The translations under genes and the position numbers were made by a program. From positions 1 to 64,000 of the forward strand of contig NZ_SJSN01000014.1 of NCBI RefSeq assembly GCF_004331675.1: a DNA stretch of 64,000 bases, written 5' to 3'. Under the pieces are notes generated by a model that saw only the letters and a program-made list of their open reading frames with translations, had not been told where the DNA came from and did not search any database. Positions 32,823-40,934 of the stretch are shown in pieces. The DNA is from Pedobacter frigidisoli. GTDB lineage: Bacteria > Bacteroidota > Bacteroidia > Sphingobacteriales > Sphingobacteriaceae. Within the stretch, counting starts at the first letter, position 1. The number at the start of each line of letters is the position of its first letter.

Positions 32823-33803
32823 ATGAACAAAAAACTTTTAATACTGCCTTTAATCGCATTCATCTGTTTTCAGGCATGTAAAAACAAGACTGATAAAACT
32901 GAAGATAACGATGAGCTAGTTGTGTATAACTTGCTTTCCCCAGCTTTTAATGCCGATAGTGCCTACGCTTATACAAAAGCACAAGTAGATTTCGGTCCGA
33001 GGGTTCCAGGTACGGCGGCACACCAGAAATGTGCAGATTATCTGGTTGCCAAACTAAAATCATTTGGTGCAGATGTTAAAATTCAAGGAGCGCAAACTCA
33101 AACTTACGACGGCAAAAGTTTCCAGCTGAAAAATATTGTAGCGGCTTTTAATCCAGAGAAAAAAAATAGGGTTTTGATTACCGCACATTGGGATGCTCGT
33201 CCTTTTTCTGATCAGGATACAGATCCAGCTAACCATGCAAAGCCATTCGATGCAGCAAATGATGCAGGTAGTGGCGTTGCCGTGATTTTGGAAATGGCTC
33301 GTCAAATTCAGATTAAACAACCAAATGTTGGAGTAGATTTCGTACTATGGGATTTAGAGGATTATGGAAAGGCAAATGACGAAACACCAGATGAAATCAC
33401 TTGGTGCTTAGGCTCGCAATACTGGTCTAAAAATGCAATAGCTACTGGTTACAAAGCTATTTATGGTATTAATCTAGATATGGTTGGTGGCGGAAATGCT
33501 CAATTTACCCAAGATGAAATTTCTCGTCAGTCTGCTCCAGGTGTAGTTGACAACGTTTGGGATATTGGTAATGAAATCGGTTACTCCTCTTACTTTACAA
33601 AAATCCCTAGCGGAAAGCTGGTTGATGATCATTTTTGGATGAACAAGGCAGGCGTTCCGTCAATCGATATTATTCATTACAATGACGATAGTGGTTTCTA
33701 CATCAACTGGCATACCCAATTGGATAATTTGGCCAATATTGATAAGAATACCTTAAAAGCAACCGGTCAAACCGTTCTCGAAACCATCTATCGGGAAAAA
33801 TAA
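32823..33803 (+). CDS. M28-family peptidase / glutaminyl-cyclase-like lipoprotein
   Basis: The 326-residue protein begins with a lipoprotein signal (LLILPLIAFICFQAC, Cys19). The M28 fold follows with zinc ligands in ITAHWDARPFSDQD, AANDAGSGVAVILEMAR, VLWDLEDYG, GINLDMVGGG and the late histidine in SIDIIHYND. The spacing and WCLGSQYWSKN resemble glutaminyl-peptide cyclotransferases as well as aminopeptidases. It acts in the periplasm or on the outer membrane, either trimming peptides or cyclising N-terminal glutamine; the sequence alone does not decide. Confidence 0.85.
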   Translation: MNKKLLILPLIAFICFQACKNKTDKTEDNDELVVYNLLSPAFNADSAYAYTKAQVDFGPRVPGTAAHQKCADYLVAKLKSFGADVKIQGAQTQTYDGKSFQLKNIVAAFNPEKKNRVLITAHWDARPFSDQDTDPANHAKPFDAANDAGSGVAVILEMARQIQIKQPNVGVDFVLWDLEDYGKANDETPDEITWCLGSQYWSKNAIATGYKAIYGINLDMVGGGNAQFTQDEISRQSAPGVVDNVWDIGNEIGYSSYFTKIPSGKLVDDHFWMNKAGVPSIDIIHYNDDSGFYINWHTQLDNLANIDKNTLKATGQTVLETIYREK

Positions 33804-33883
33804 AATGTGCAATTGTTAATTACTTTTAAAGGCACAGATTCAAGAAAATTTTATATTCGCCAAACATATATTTTAAAATAATA

Positions 33884-34741
33884 ATGAAACATCTATTTTC
33901 AACTACGATAGCTTCACTTTTAGCACTTAGTGCATTTGCTCAAAAGAGCGATGGAACAACAAAATCATTGGTAAATGCAGAAAAGGAATTTGCCAAATCG
34001 ATTGCTAAAAATGGCGATAAGGAAACTTATATAGAATACTCATCTGCAAATACATTGGTATTCAGACCTAATCCTGTTAATGCTAAAACTTTTTATGCAT
34101 CTCAAAGCAAAGGCGAAAATGAAGTAAGCTGGACACCAAACCTTGCAAAGGTTTCTCGCAGTGGCGATATAGGTTTTACTACAGGCCCTTACGAAGTTGG
34201 AACTGCAGAGAAAAAATACGGTCAGTATTTATCTATTTGGAAAACAGAAAATGGCAAGTGGAAACTGGCTATTGATTTGGGTACAGAAAGTAATAAGCCA
34301 TTGGCAAAGGTTGCCACTCAATTTGTGGAACCGAAAGACCATGTTGCGCCTAAATTCTTAAATGAAAGAGAAATTAAAGCAGGTAAGGAAATCATTCTAA
34401 CAACCGAAAAAACCTTAAATACACTTTTAAAAACCCATGGCATTGCTGCTTTTGGCGGTTTCTTAACTAGTGATGCTCGTTTGCTTTTCCCAGGTAACGA
34501 AGCCATAAATGGAAAAGGAAACATCATTTCATTTTATAATGGAATGATCAGTAAAATCAACTTAAAAACTACAGGTGTAGATAAGGCGATTGGCAGCGAC
34601 TTGGCTTACACTTATGGTGTTGCAACGGTTGATTATAAAGCTGATTTGCGTGAAAGTTTTAACTATGTTTTTGTTTACGAAAAGGGAGCAGATTTTAGCT
34701 GGAACTTAATTGTACAGGCTTTTATTCCTGCTGAAAGATAA
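33884..34741 (+). CDS. Secreted protein with two NTF2/SnoaL-like domains
   Basis: After a signal peptide (MKHLFSTTIASLLALSAFAQ) the 285-residue protein shows a duplicated pattern. A region starting LVNAEKEFAKSIAKNGDKETYIEYSSANTLVFRPN ends in YLSIWKTENGKWKLAIDLG; a second from TEKTLNTLLKTHGIAAFGGFLTSDARLLFPGNEAINGKGNIISFY ends in SWNLIVQAFIPAE. Each looks like a DUF4440/SnoaL-type NTF2 fold. No catalytic function can be assigned. It is periplasmic by prediction and ends at a terminator. Confidence 0.7.
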   Translation: MKHLFSTTIASLLALSAFAQKSDGTTKSLVNAEKEFAKSIAKNGDKETYIEYSSANTLVFRPNPVNAKTFYASQSKGENEVSWTPNLAKVSRSGDIGFTTGPYEVGTAEKKYGQYLSIWKTENGKWKLAIDLGTESNKPLAKVATQFVEPKDHVAPKFLNEREIKAGKEIILTTEKTLNTLLKTHGIAAFGGFLTSDARLLFPGNEAINGKGNIISFYNGMISKINLKTTGVDKAIGSDLAYTYGVATVDYKADLRESFNYVFVYEKGADFSWNLIVQAFIPAER

Positions 34742-34759
34742 AATAACAATGTGAATAAT

Positions 34760-34794
34760 AAAGGGCTCTTCATAAAAAAGAAAGCCCTTTTTTT
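34760..34794 (+). terminator. Rho-independent terminator
   Basis: AAAGGGCTCTT and GAAAGCCCTTT pair around CATAAAAAA-like loop bases, followed by seven T. Confidence 0.85.
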
Positions 34795-34840
34795 ATGCCG
34801 TTACGTCACTTTCTTTTTTATTACAGTACCTTTCCTTTTA

Positions 34841-34897
34841 GCCCCGATTGCGGCGGCATCCTCGAAGTGCAACGAAGAGATATAGCCAAAAGCGGGA
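34841..34897 (-). repeat. Dispersed palindromic repeat, family R1 (copy c, inverted)
   Basis: On the minus strand TTTTGGCTATATC, a hairpin CTC-ttcgttgcacttc-GAG, and GGATGCCGCCGCAAT are visible. The central hairpin differs from the other copies while the arms are kept. Confidence 0.65.
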
Positions 34898-34965
34898 ACA
34901 AATTTTAAAATGAGCACTGTTTTTGCGCTACCAAAAAAGTATATTATTAAATCATTTTACGTTCT

Positions 34966-35859
34966 ATGTTTATGTATAAAAAATTACTGCTACTTTTCAC
35001 ATTCACCATTGGCTTTTCAACTGTTTTTGCTCAAAAACAAAAGTTTGATGTGCAGGGGAAAGCTGGAGCTCGTGGCATCATGCCTGAAAACACCATAGAG
35101 GGGATGCTGAAAGCACTTGATTTGGGTGTAACAACATTAGAGATGGATGCTGTAATTTCAAAAGATAAGCAAGTGGTTTTATCTCAAGAGCCTTATTTTA
35201 ACAATGAAATTTCCTTAATGCCAAATGGTAAGGCGATCTCGCTTAAAGATCAAAAGAAATACAACATTTACAAAATGGATTATGAGCAAGTTAAAAAGTT
35301 TGATGTAGGTAGCAAGGTTCACGCTCGTTTTCCCGGACAGGTGAAGTTTAAGGCATACAAACCCTTACTTTCTGAAACAATTGATGCTACAGAGGCATAC
35401 GCAAAAGCACATAAGATTGCTAAGCCGGTTTACAGTATAGAAACCAAGACTATAAAAAATGGTGACAACGAATTTCAGCCAGAACCAGCCGAATTTGTAG
35501 ACTTAATTATGGGTGTGGTAAATGCGAAGAAGATTTCGAGAAGAGTAATTATTGAATCTTTTGATATGCGAACGCTTCAATATTTACATGAGAAGTACCC
35601 AAAAATCCAGACTTCTTTATTGATTGATGAGAAAGAACCATTCGAGGATTATGTTGAAAAACTAGGATTTAAACCCACCATTTACAGCCCCTATTCTGTT
35701 TTGGTAGGAAAGGGTTTGGTAGATCGCTGCCATGCAATGGGGATCAAGATTATTCCATGGACGGTGAACACGATTAAGGAAATTAAATATTTTATGAGCT
35801 TGGGTGTAGATGGGGTAATTACCGATTATCCGAACCTGATGGGCCAATTAAATAAATAA
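34966..35859 (+). CDS. Glycerophosphodiester phosphodiesterase-like protein lacking key histidines
   Basis: The 297-residue secreted protein (signal peptide LLLLFTFTIGFSTVFAQ) has the GDPD fold: PENTIEGMLKALDLGVTTLEMDAVISKDKQVVL near the N-terminus, PVYSIETKT, ESFDMRTLQYL and PWTVNTIKEIKYFMSLGVDGVITDYP at the end. Metal-binding glutamates are kept. In place of the family's HRG at the start of the barrel it has KAG (DVQGKAGARG), and the S-H-E/D-P motif is SQEP. Both general acid/base histidines are thus absent. It is probably a non-catalytic homologue or has an altered mechanism. Neighbours give no clue. Confidence 0.8.
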   Translation: MFMYKKLLLLFTFTIGFSTVFAQKQKFDVQGKAGARGIMPENTIEGMLKALDLGVTTLEMDAVISKDKQVVLSQEPYFNNEISLMPNGKAISLKDQKKYNIYKMDYEQVKKFDVGSKVHARFPGQVKFKAYKPLLSETIDATEAYAKAHKIAKPVYSIETKTIKNGDNEFQPEPAEFVDLIMGVVNAKKISRRVIIESFDMRTLQYLHEKYPKIQTSLLIDEKEPFEDYVEKLGFKPTIYSPYSVLVGKGLVDRCHAMGIKIIPWTVNTIKEIKYFMSLGVDGVITDYPNLMGQLNK

Positions 35860-35868
35860 TACAATCAT

Positions 35869-35911
35869 AAAAAAAAGGCAATGCGCTAGAGGATTAATCT
35901 AGCGCATTGTC
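35869..35911. terminator. Bidirectional terminator between GDPD-like gene and small His-rich gene
   Basis: GCAATGCGCTAGA and TCTAGCGCATTG form a 12-bp stem around GGATTAA, with an A-run to the left serving the minus strand and CTTTTC to the right. Confidence 0.85.
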
Positions 35912-35940
35912 TTTTCTACTTTTGAAACTAAGAAATCTTC

Positions 35941-36129
35941 TTAGTGATGTGCTTCAGTTTTTTCGTGAGCAGGTGCCTCTGTCTTTTCGTGTGAGGCTGC
36001 TTCTTCATGATGAAATATTGGTCTAGTGAAATAGACAACCAATAATAAAACCACAATCCATGCAGTTAATGGTAAAGCCCAAATGCCTTTTGTTTGCTGA
36101 ACTGGTGCGTGTGTGTCGTGAGCTGACAT
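35941..36129 (-). CDS. Small membrane protein with histidine-rich tail, 62 aa
   Basis: A short N-terminus with two histidines leads to one transmembrane helix (ALPLTAWIVVLLLVVYFTRP), then a tail made of HHEEAASHEK, TEAPAHEK and TEAHH. The repeated HEKTEA units and clustered histidines could bind metal ions. No family is known. It has its own promoter-like TATCTTTA box about 40 bases upstream on the minus strand and a strong terminator, which supports a real gene despite its size. Confidence 0.6.
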   Translation of the reverse strand: MSAHDTHAPVQQTKGIWALPLTAWIVVLLLVVYFTRPIFHHEEAASHEKTEAPAHEKTEAHH

Positions 36130-36294
36130 ATCGTATATTTTTGATTTTAAATTTATGCTTTGAAATTGTGCTAAAGATAAGAACTATTTTAAAATTTAAA
36201 GATTAATGTATTGATTGTTATTTCCTGTATTTCAGCCTTAGGCTATTTTGTAGCAATAAAATAATCATTTTGCAATTCTTATCAAAGATTTTAA

Positions 36295-36798
36295 TTAACC
36301 CATTACATGAGCTAAATAAACAATGCAATAACTTATTAAACAAAATAAGCCGTTATAACTAGGAGCACTCAAAATATTTTTAAAATTGTATTTTGTATCG
36401 ATAATTCGAGTAGCTATAAGCCAAAATATTAAGGTGGCCGCAATATCATAAATATCGAAATGTCCCTTTGTAATGTGGAATAATTGCAAAAATTCTAATC
36501 CAATTGCGAATACCAAAGGGATAAAAACACAATTGATATGCTGTTTGAAAAACTCCATATAAAATTCTTTAGAAGTTAAGGTAATGCAAAAAACCCATAA
36601 TCCTTCTGGTAAGGAGTAAATAATATATTTGTTTAAAGGCAGGCTTGAGGTTGTTAGCAGCTTTAAATTATTGTAATTTTTTAAGGATATAAATTGTATA
36701 ATAATTTGGTTAACCAAGGTTTTCTCTGTTCTATAAAAAATATAGATGAATAGGCTAACAACCAATGCGAATAAAATATACCAATAGTGTTTTCTCAA
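36295..36798 (-). CDS. VanZ-like membrane protein, 167 aa
   Basis: About five transmembrane helices are predicted. The segments LPEGLWVFCITLTSKEF and GLEFLQLFHITKGHFDIYDIAATLIFWLI carry the glutamate and aspartate pattern of VanZ-type proteins (E-x-x-Q...D-x-x-D). The role of most VanZ-like proteins is unknown. Its ATG overlaps the methyltransferase stop by four bases (ATGA), so the two are coupled. It is the last gene of a three-gene minus-strand cluster with a methyltransferase and a DinB-like protein. Confidence 0.75.
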   Translation of the reverse strand: MRKHYWYILFALVVSLFIYIFYRTEKTLVNQIIIQFISLKNYNNLKLLTTSSLPLNKYIIYSLPEGLWVFCITLTSKEFYMEFFKQHINCVFIPLVFAIGLEFLQLFHITKGHFDIYDIAATLIFWLIATRIIDTKYNFKNILSAPSYNGLFCLISYCIVYLAHVMG

Positions 36799-37382
36799 TG
36801 CTTACTAAAAATTAAAATTTTAAAATAGGAGAATGGCTTTAAGGCTATTTCTTTTTCCAATTTAAAGTGATTGATAGCTTTAAAATTTTCTATGTAAAAT
36901 ATAGATTTAAGGTGAAATATACCAGAGAATAAGTTAAAAAATTGATCTATATATTTTATGTGATTATTTGGTGTAAAATGATTTAATATAAGCATTTTTC
37001 CACTATGCTTAAGTACACGCTCACATTCTAATAATAATTTTTCTGGCTTATCGGCTACGGCAATAACATGCGATAAAACGACATAATCGAAAGAATCTGA
37101 CTCGAATGTTAAGTTTTCTCCGTTCATCTCGAATAATGAAATAGTGCTTGGGGCATTTTTTTTAGCAATGTTTAACATCGAAGTTGAAAGTTCTATACCC
37201 GTTATTTGATGGCGTTGGTATAATTTAATATGTGCGCCATTTCCGATACCAATCTCCAACAATTTCCCTTCCGGTAACTTGTTTATTATATTAAAAAACT
37301 TCTTTTTTTGTGGTTTCAAAAAAACATCAACCAAAGGATATAAAAATGAAAACCTATTGTAAAAATTCGTTTGAGCGCTCAA
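36795..37382 (-). CDS. Class I SAM-dependent methyltransferase
   Basis: The 195-residue protein has the SAM-binding motif LLEIGIGNGAHIKLY (motif I), ITGIELSTSMLNIAKKN (post-I), FDYVVLSHVIAVADKPEKLLLECERVLKHSGKMLILNHF (II-III). The N-terminal NFYNRFSFLYPLVDVFLKPQKKK and the LNHFTP following motif III resemble phosphatidylethanolamine N-methyltransferases of the PmtA type and UbiE relatives. The substrate cannot be fixed from sequence. It sits five bases after DinB and overlaps the VanZ-like gene, so all three are one transcript. Confidence 0.82.
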   Translation of the reverse strand: MSAQTNFYNRFSFLYPLVDVFLKPQKKKFFNIINKLPEGKLLEIGIGNGAHIKLYQRHQITGIELSTSMLNIAKKNAPSTISLFEMNGENLTFESDSFDYVVLSHVIAVADKPEKLLLECERVLKHSGKMLILNHFTPNNHIKYIDQFFNLFSGIFHLKSIFYIENFKAINHFKLEKEIALKPFSYFKILIFSKH

Positions 37383-37387
37383 AATAT

Positions 37388-37882
37388 TTAATTGGAAAAT
37401 TTATATTGGTCACAGGCTTTTTCGATCTGTCTTCGGTGCCTTAAGATATGAACAATTGCATGCTCCAGGATTTGCTCTACATCATATAGTTGGCCCCATC
37501 TAGTGGTGATTTTTTTTGATGAGTCTAATTCTTCCAATGTGATACTTGGATTTTGAACAAAGACATTTTTAGTGTAATCAAATGCGATCTCTAATCTCGA
37601 AATGTAGGCTGAAGCATTATCGAATGTTAATCTTTCTGGTCTTTCTGTTCCTAAACCAACTGAATTTTCGATATAAACTGCATAACTAAACATCGATGAA
37701 GTTACATGAGTGAGGATGGTTTGGATGGAATGACAATCGGTGTTTGTACTTATTGGTTCAATGGGCCTAATTAACTGGTCATCAGTAAGTGGCTCAATGA
37801 CTTTAATAAGTTCATCGATTGCTTTTTTATACTCATCTAAAAGCGCAGCAATTGCTCCAGAGAATTTGTTGTTGTGTACCAC
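37388..37882 (-). CDS. DinB-family protein
   Basis: The 164-residue four-helix-bundle protein carries the usual metal-binding histidine triad: TILTHVTSS in the second helix and EHAIVHILRHRRQIE in the last. DinB/YfiT-like enzymes often act as metal-dependent thiol transferases; organisms with bacillithiol, such as this one (bshA at 48.46 kb), are known to use DinB-type bacillithiol transferases. That link is inference. The start is GTG at 37882 with no stronger alternative. First gene of the DinB-methyltransferase-VanZ transcript. Confidence 0.82.
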   Translation of the reverse strand: MVHNNKFSGAIAALLDEYKKAIDELIKVIEPLTDDQLIRPIEPISTNTDCHSIQTILTHVTSSMFSYAVYIENSVGLGTERPERLTFDNASAYISRLEIAFDYTKNVFVQNPSITLEELDSSKKITTRWGQLYDVEQILEHAIVHILRHRRQIEKACDQYKFSN

Positions 37883-37906
37883 TAGCTAATTAAATTATGC
37901 TAAACA

Positions 37907-38259
37907 TTAATAAACTCGTTGCCTGATATTGCTTTTTTCAATTACGGTAAATCGGTCTTCTTGAATTAAATGTTGGCTTTCTATTAATTTAATCAATACT
38001 TCACCAGCAAAACTTGGATATGAATCTTTAAATCGATAGTAAACTACTGCAGGAGGTAAAGAAACTTTATGGTGCAAAATAATTTCACCGTAATCACTAT
38101 CAAAAGTGAGTATTATACGCTTTTCATTTATAGCCATTGTTAGCACTTCCACATCTGTAACGCCAAAACTATCTTCTGCTATACTTTTAACATCATAACC
38201 ATTAAGTCGAAGTAGTTTTATGCTTGGAAATGGATATTCTCATTAGCTAAGAATTTCAT
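37907..38259 (-). pseudogene. DUF5615 (PIN-like) toxin gene with a frameshift near the 5' end
   Basis: Immediately after the DUF433 antitoxin stop, ATG at 38259 opens MKFLANENI, the normal DUF5615 start, but that frame then terminates. In the next frame the expected continuation follows without a gap: PFPSIKLLRLNGYDVKSIAED, then EVLTMAINEKRIILTFDSDYG and the rest to the stop at 37907. One base appears to be missing near 38232-38237 (ATCC where ATTCC would restore the frame). The 81-residue open frame from 38152 is only the 3' part. The toxin is probably inactive. Confidence 0.82.
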
Positions 38260-38496
38260 TTATGCAGATTTGTCGTAATTAAAAAAAAGCTCATTTTGCA
38301 TACAATTTTTTAGATACAGAAAAATTGCTTTTAAATCCTCCTCTTTTAATGTTGGATAACTTTCAAAAATCATTTTTTCTGTCCAACCTGTGGCCAACAG
38401 GTCTAAAATTAATTCCACAGAAATCCTAGAACCTTTAACAGTTGGTTTTCCAAGTAGTATATCTTTATTAGAAACAATGTGATCTTGCCAGTTCAT
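38260..38496 (-). CDS. DUF433-family antitoxin
   Basis: The 78-residue protein has the DUF433 pattern: WQDHIVSNKDILLGKPTVKGSRISVELILDLLATGWTEKMIFESYPTLKEEDLKAIFLYL, with the conserved G-x-P-x-x-x-G-x-R-I segment and a winged-helix layout. DUF433 proteins are antitoxins of DUF5615 PIN-like nucleases. Here the toxin gene begins one base after this stop codon, but is frameshifted. ATG at 38496 is preferred over the TTG further upstream. A TATATTTG box lies just in front. Confidence 0.88.
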   Translation of the reverse strand: MNWQDHIVSNKDILLGKPTVKGSRISVELILDLLATGWTEKMIFESYPTLKEEDLKAIFLYLKNCMQNELFFNYDKSA

Positions 38497-38514
38497 AGTT
38501 AAATGGATAGATAA

Positions 38515-38522
38515 CAAATATA
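38515..38522 (-). promoter_or_regulatory. -7 box (TATATTTG) for the DUF433 gene
   Basis: On the minus strand TATATTTG matches TAnnTTTG and lies 18 bases before the ATG. Confidence 0.5.
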
Positions 38523-38554
38523 ATAAATTTAGAAGCTAAAATTTTTACTAATGC

Positions 38555-39517
38555 CTACAGCAAATCCTTAATAATCTTTTCGATAGATAAACCCTCGGCC
38601 TCGGCACGATAATTACGCACAATTCTGTGGCGTAAAATTGGTTCTGCAACTGCTTGAACATCTTCAATATCTGGAGCATACTTGCCAGTTACTGCGGCAT
38701 GGCATTTTGCGCCTAAAACCAAGAATTGAGAAGCCCTTGGTCCAGCGCCCCAGCTAATGTATTTGTTGACTGCCTCAGTAGCAAACTCGCTATTAGGCCG
38801 AGTTTTTGAAGCCAGTTTTACCGCATATTCCAACACATTATCTGTTATTGGAATATCACGAATTAACTTTTGAAAATACTGAATATCATCTGCATGAATA
38901 ATCTTTTGCAGCTGAACGGTTTTATTACTTGTGGTGTTTTTTACGATATTCAATTCATCTGCAAAAGCAGGATAATTTAGTTGAATATTGAACATAAAAC
39001 GATCCAATTGGGCTTCGGGTAAGGGATAAGTTCCCTCTTGCTCAATAGGGTTTTGTGTAGCCAAAACAAAGAAAGGTTTTGGTAAAGTATGGGTTTGGCC
39101 AGCTGCCGTAACCGATTTCTCTTGCATGGCCTCTAATAAGGCGGCTTGGGTTTTCGGTGGAGTACGGTTAATTTCATCAGCCAAAATGATATTAGAAAAG
39201 ACAGGGCCTTTTATAAACTTAAAGTGCCTGTCTTCTCCTAATATTTCAGCGCCAATAATGTCGCTTGGCATTAAATCTGGTGTAAATTGGATTCGATTGA
39301 AATCGAGATCTAAAACTGATGCTACAGTTTGAACGAGTAAGGTTTTTGCTAATCCGGGTACGCCAACCAACAGACAATGTCCGTTACTAAAAATGGCGAT
39401 TAAAACAGATTTTATGATGTCATCCTGTCCAACTACAACCTTGCTTATTTCGGCTTTAATATTGTTGAAAGATTGATGAAGCGCATCAACAGCTTCTACT
39501 TCGTTCTTATACTGCAT
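38555..39517 (-). CDS. MoxR-family AAA+ ATPase
   Basis: The 320-residue ATPase has Walker A GVPGLAKTLLVQ, Walker B IILADEINRTPPKTQAALLEAMQEKSVT, sensor FFVLATQNPIEQEGTYPLPEAQLDRFMF and an arginine-containing C-terminal lid domain. MoxR proteins act as chaperones that insert cofactors or mature partner proteins, usually with VWA-domain and DUF58 proteins. Those partners are not directly downstream here; DUF433/DUF5615 follows instead. It lies five bases after the SurA-like gene and is probably co-transcribed with it. Confidence 0.95.
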   Translation of the reverse strand: MQYKNEVEAVDALHQSFNNIKAEISKVVVGQDDIIKSVLIAIFSNGHCLLVGVPGLAKTLLVQTVASVLDLDFNRIQFTPDLMPSDIIGAEILGEDRHFKFIKGPVFSNIILADEINRTPPKTQAALLEAMQEKSVTAAGQTHTLPKPFFVLATQNPIEQEGTYPLPEAQLDRFMFNIQLNYPAFADELNIVKNTTSNKTVQLQKIIHADDIQYFQKLIRDIPITDNVLEYAVKLASKTRPNSEFATEAVNKYISWGAGPRASQFLVLGAKCHAAVTGKYAPDIEDVQAVAEPILRHRIVRNYRAEAEGLSIEKIIKDLL

Positions 39518-39522
39518 TTGTA

Positions 39523-40887
39523 TTATTTTGCGGCTGTAGCTTTAGTCCAAATTTTTAATTCATCGCAGGTGTTAAATTCGTCGTCGATTTTGATATAAGT
39601 GCTTTCACGACGTTTCTCAAACCATTCGCTTAAAGTACGATTAATTTTATCACTTTGAGCAGCATCTCTAATTTTGGGGAAATCTTGAGCTAAGTTTGCT
39701 TTATGAGGTGGGATTTTTGATTTCAAGTATAAGATGCGATAACCTTGTTTGCCATCTGCAGCAGTGAACAAATTTGGTTTAGAAATTCCTCCAACTTTCA
39801 TTGAATCGATCACTAAGAATATGGATGGATCTAATTTATCAACAGGAATAAAAGTGCTTCTTGCCTGAACATTTTCAGCATTAAGCATCATTCCACCATT
39901 GTATTTTGATTCCTTATTATCAGAAAACAAATTGGCAGCAGCAGCAAAACTGTATTTTTTAGATACGATATTATTGTAAATACTATCTGCATGAAGCTTA
40001 AGTCTTGTTAAACTTTCTGGCGTGGTTTTAGGCATTATTAAGATATGTCTAACATGTACCTGCTCGCCTCTACGCTCTAAAACCTGTAAAAAGTGGAAAC
40101 CATAATCAGTCTCAAACACTGGAGAAATTTCACCTGCCTTCAGCTTAAAAGCCCAAGCTGTAAACTCTTTTACCATTGTGTTTCTGTCAATGAAACCATA
40201 ATCACCACCATCAGCAGCAGAACCTGGATCTTCAGAATATGTTTTTGCTAACACGCCCATGTCCTCGCCACTTTTAACCCTTAAGCGTAAAGCTTCAATT
40301 TTATCGCGGAAGCGTTGTTTTTCAGCTCTTGTTAATTGTGGATTTAAAACAACTTCTCCAACTTCAACCTCCGTATTAAATTCAGGAATGCTATCTCCTA
40401 AGGATTTGAAATATTTTTCGACCTCCATTGGGGTAACGTTAATGTTCTCTGTGATTTTTTGCTGCATCTTTTGTGCAATCAACTCATCCTTAACTGATGG
40501 TCTAATCTCATCTTTGTATTGAAGAACAGATTTGTTTAAGAACTGCTCCAAACGCTCTTGTCCGCCGGCACGTTGCATACTAAAACGCATACGTTTGCTC
40601 ACTTCATCATCAACCTGACTGTCTTCAACCATTACCGAATCGATTTCGGCCTGTTGCTTTAGCAATTTTTGGGTTAATGTATTTTGTAGAATTCTACATT
40701 TAATTTCCTCGTTTGCAGGATTTCCTTGGTAAAGGTATTGCGTATATTGTTGGTTTAAATCTGAAAGTAGGATAATGTTATTTCCTACTACAGCAGCAAC
40801 TTTATCAATATTATGCTTTCCTGGTTGAGCATAGCTGTTTAAAAACAAGCAAATTAAAGTGGTTGCTACTAAAAAAACTTTCTTCAT
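39523..40887 (-). CDS. SurA-like periplasmic peptidyl-prolyl isomerase/chaperone
   Basis: The 454-residue protein starts with a signal peptide (MKKVFLVATTLICLFLNSYAQ), followed by a SurA N-terminal chaperone domain (VVGNNIILLSDLNQQY...). Two parvulin modules follow: the first with EVEVGEVVLNPQLTRAEKQRFRD to YGFIDRNTMVKEFTAWAFKLKAGEISPVFETDYGFHFLQVLER, the second from VRHILIMPKTTPES. It should fold or escort outer-membrane proteins through the periplasm. ATG at 40887 follows a TAAATTTG box; the upstream TTG is unlikely. A short chaperone gene precedes it and MoxR follows. Confidence 0.92.
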   Translation of the reverse strand: MKKVFLVATTLICLFLNSYAQPGKHNIDKVAAVVGNNIILLSDLNQQYTQYLYQGNPANEEIKCRILQNTLTQKLLKQQAEIDSVMVEDSQVDDEVSKRMRFSMQRAGGQERLEQFLNKSVLQYKDEIRPSVKDELIAQKMQQKITENINVTPMEVEKYFKSLGDSIPEFNTEVEVGEVVLNPQLTRAEKQRFRDKIEALRLRVKSGEDMGVLAKTYSEDPGSAADGGDYGFIDRNTMVKEFTAWAFKLKAGEISPVFETDYGFHFLQVLERRGEQVHVRHILIMPKTTPESLTRLKLHADSIYNNIVSKKYSFAAAANLFSDNKESKYNGGMMLNAENVQARSTFIPVDKLDPSIFLVIDSMKVGGISKPNLFTAADGKQGYRILYLKSKIPPHKANLAQDFPKIRDAAQSDKINRTLSEWFEKRRESTYIKIDDEFNTCDELKIWTKATAAK

Positions 40888-40905
40888 TCTATTTATTATA
40901 TTTTG

Positions 40906-40913
40906 CAAATTTA
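40906..40913 (-). promoter_or_regulatory. -7 box (TAAATTTG) for the SurA-like gene
   Basis: On the minus strand TAAATTTG matches TAnnTTTG and lies about 18 bases before the ATG, giving the gene its own promoter downstream of the short chaperone gene. Confidence 0.5.
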
Positions 40914-40934
40914 ATACTATCGTTTATCAATCGG

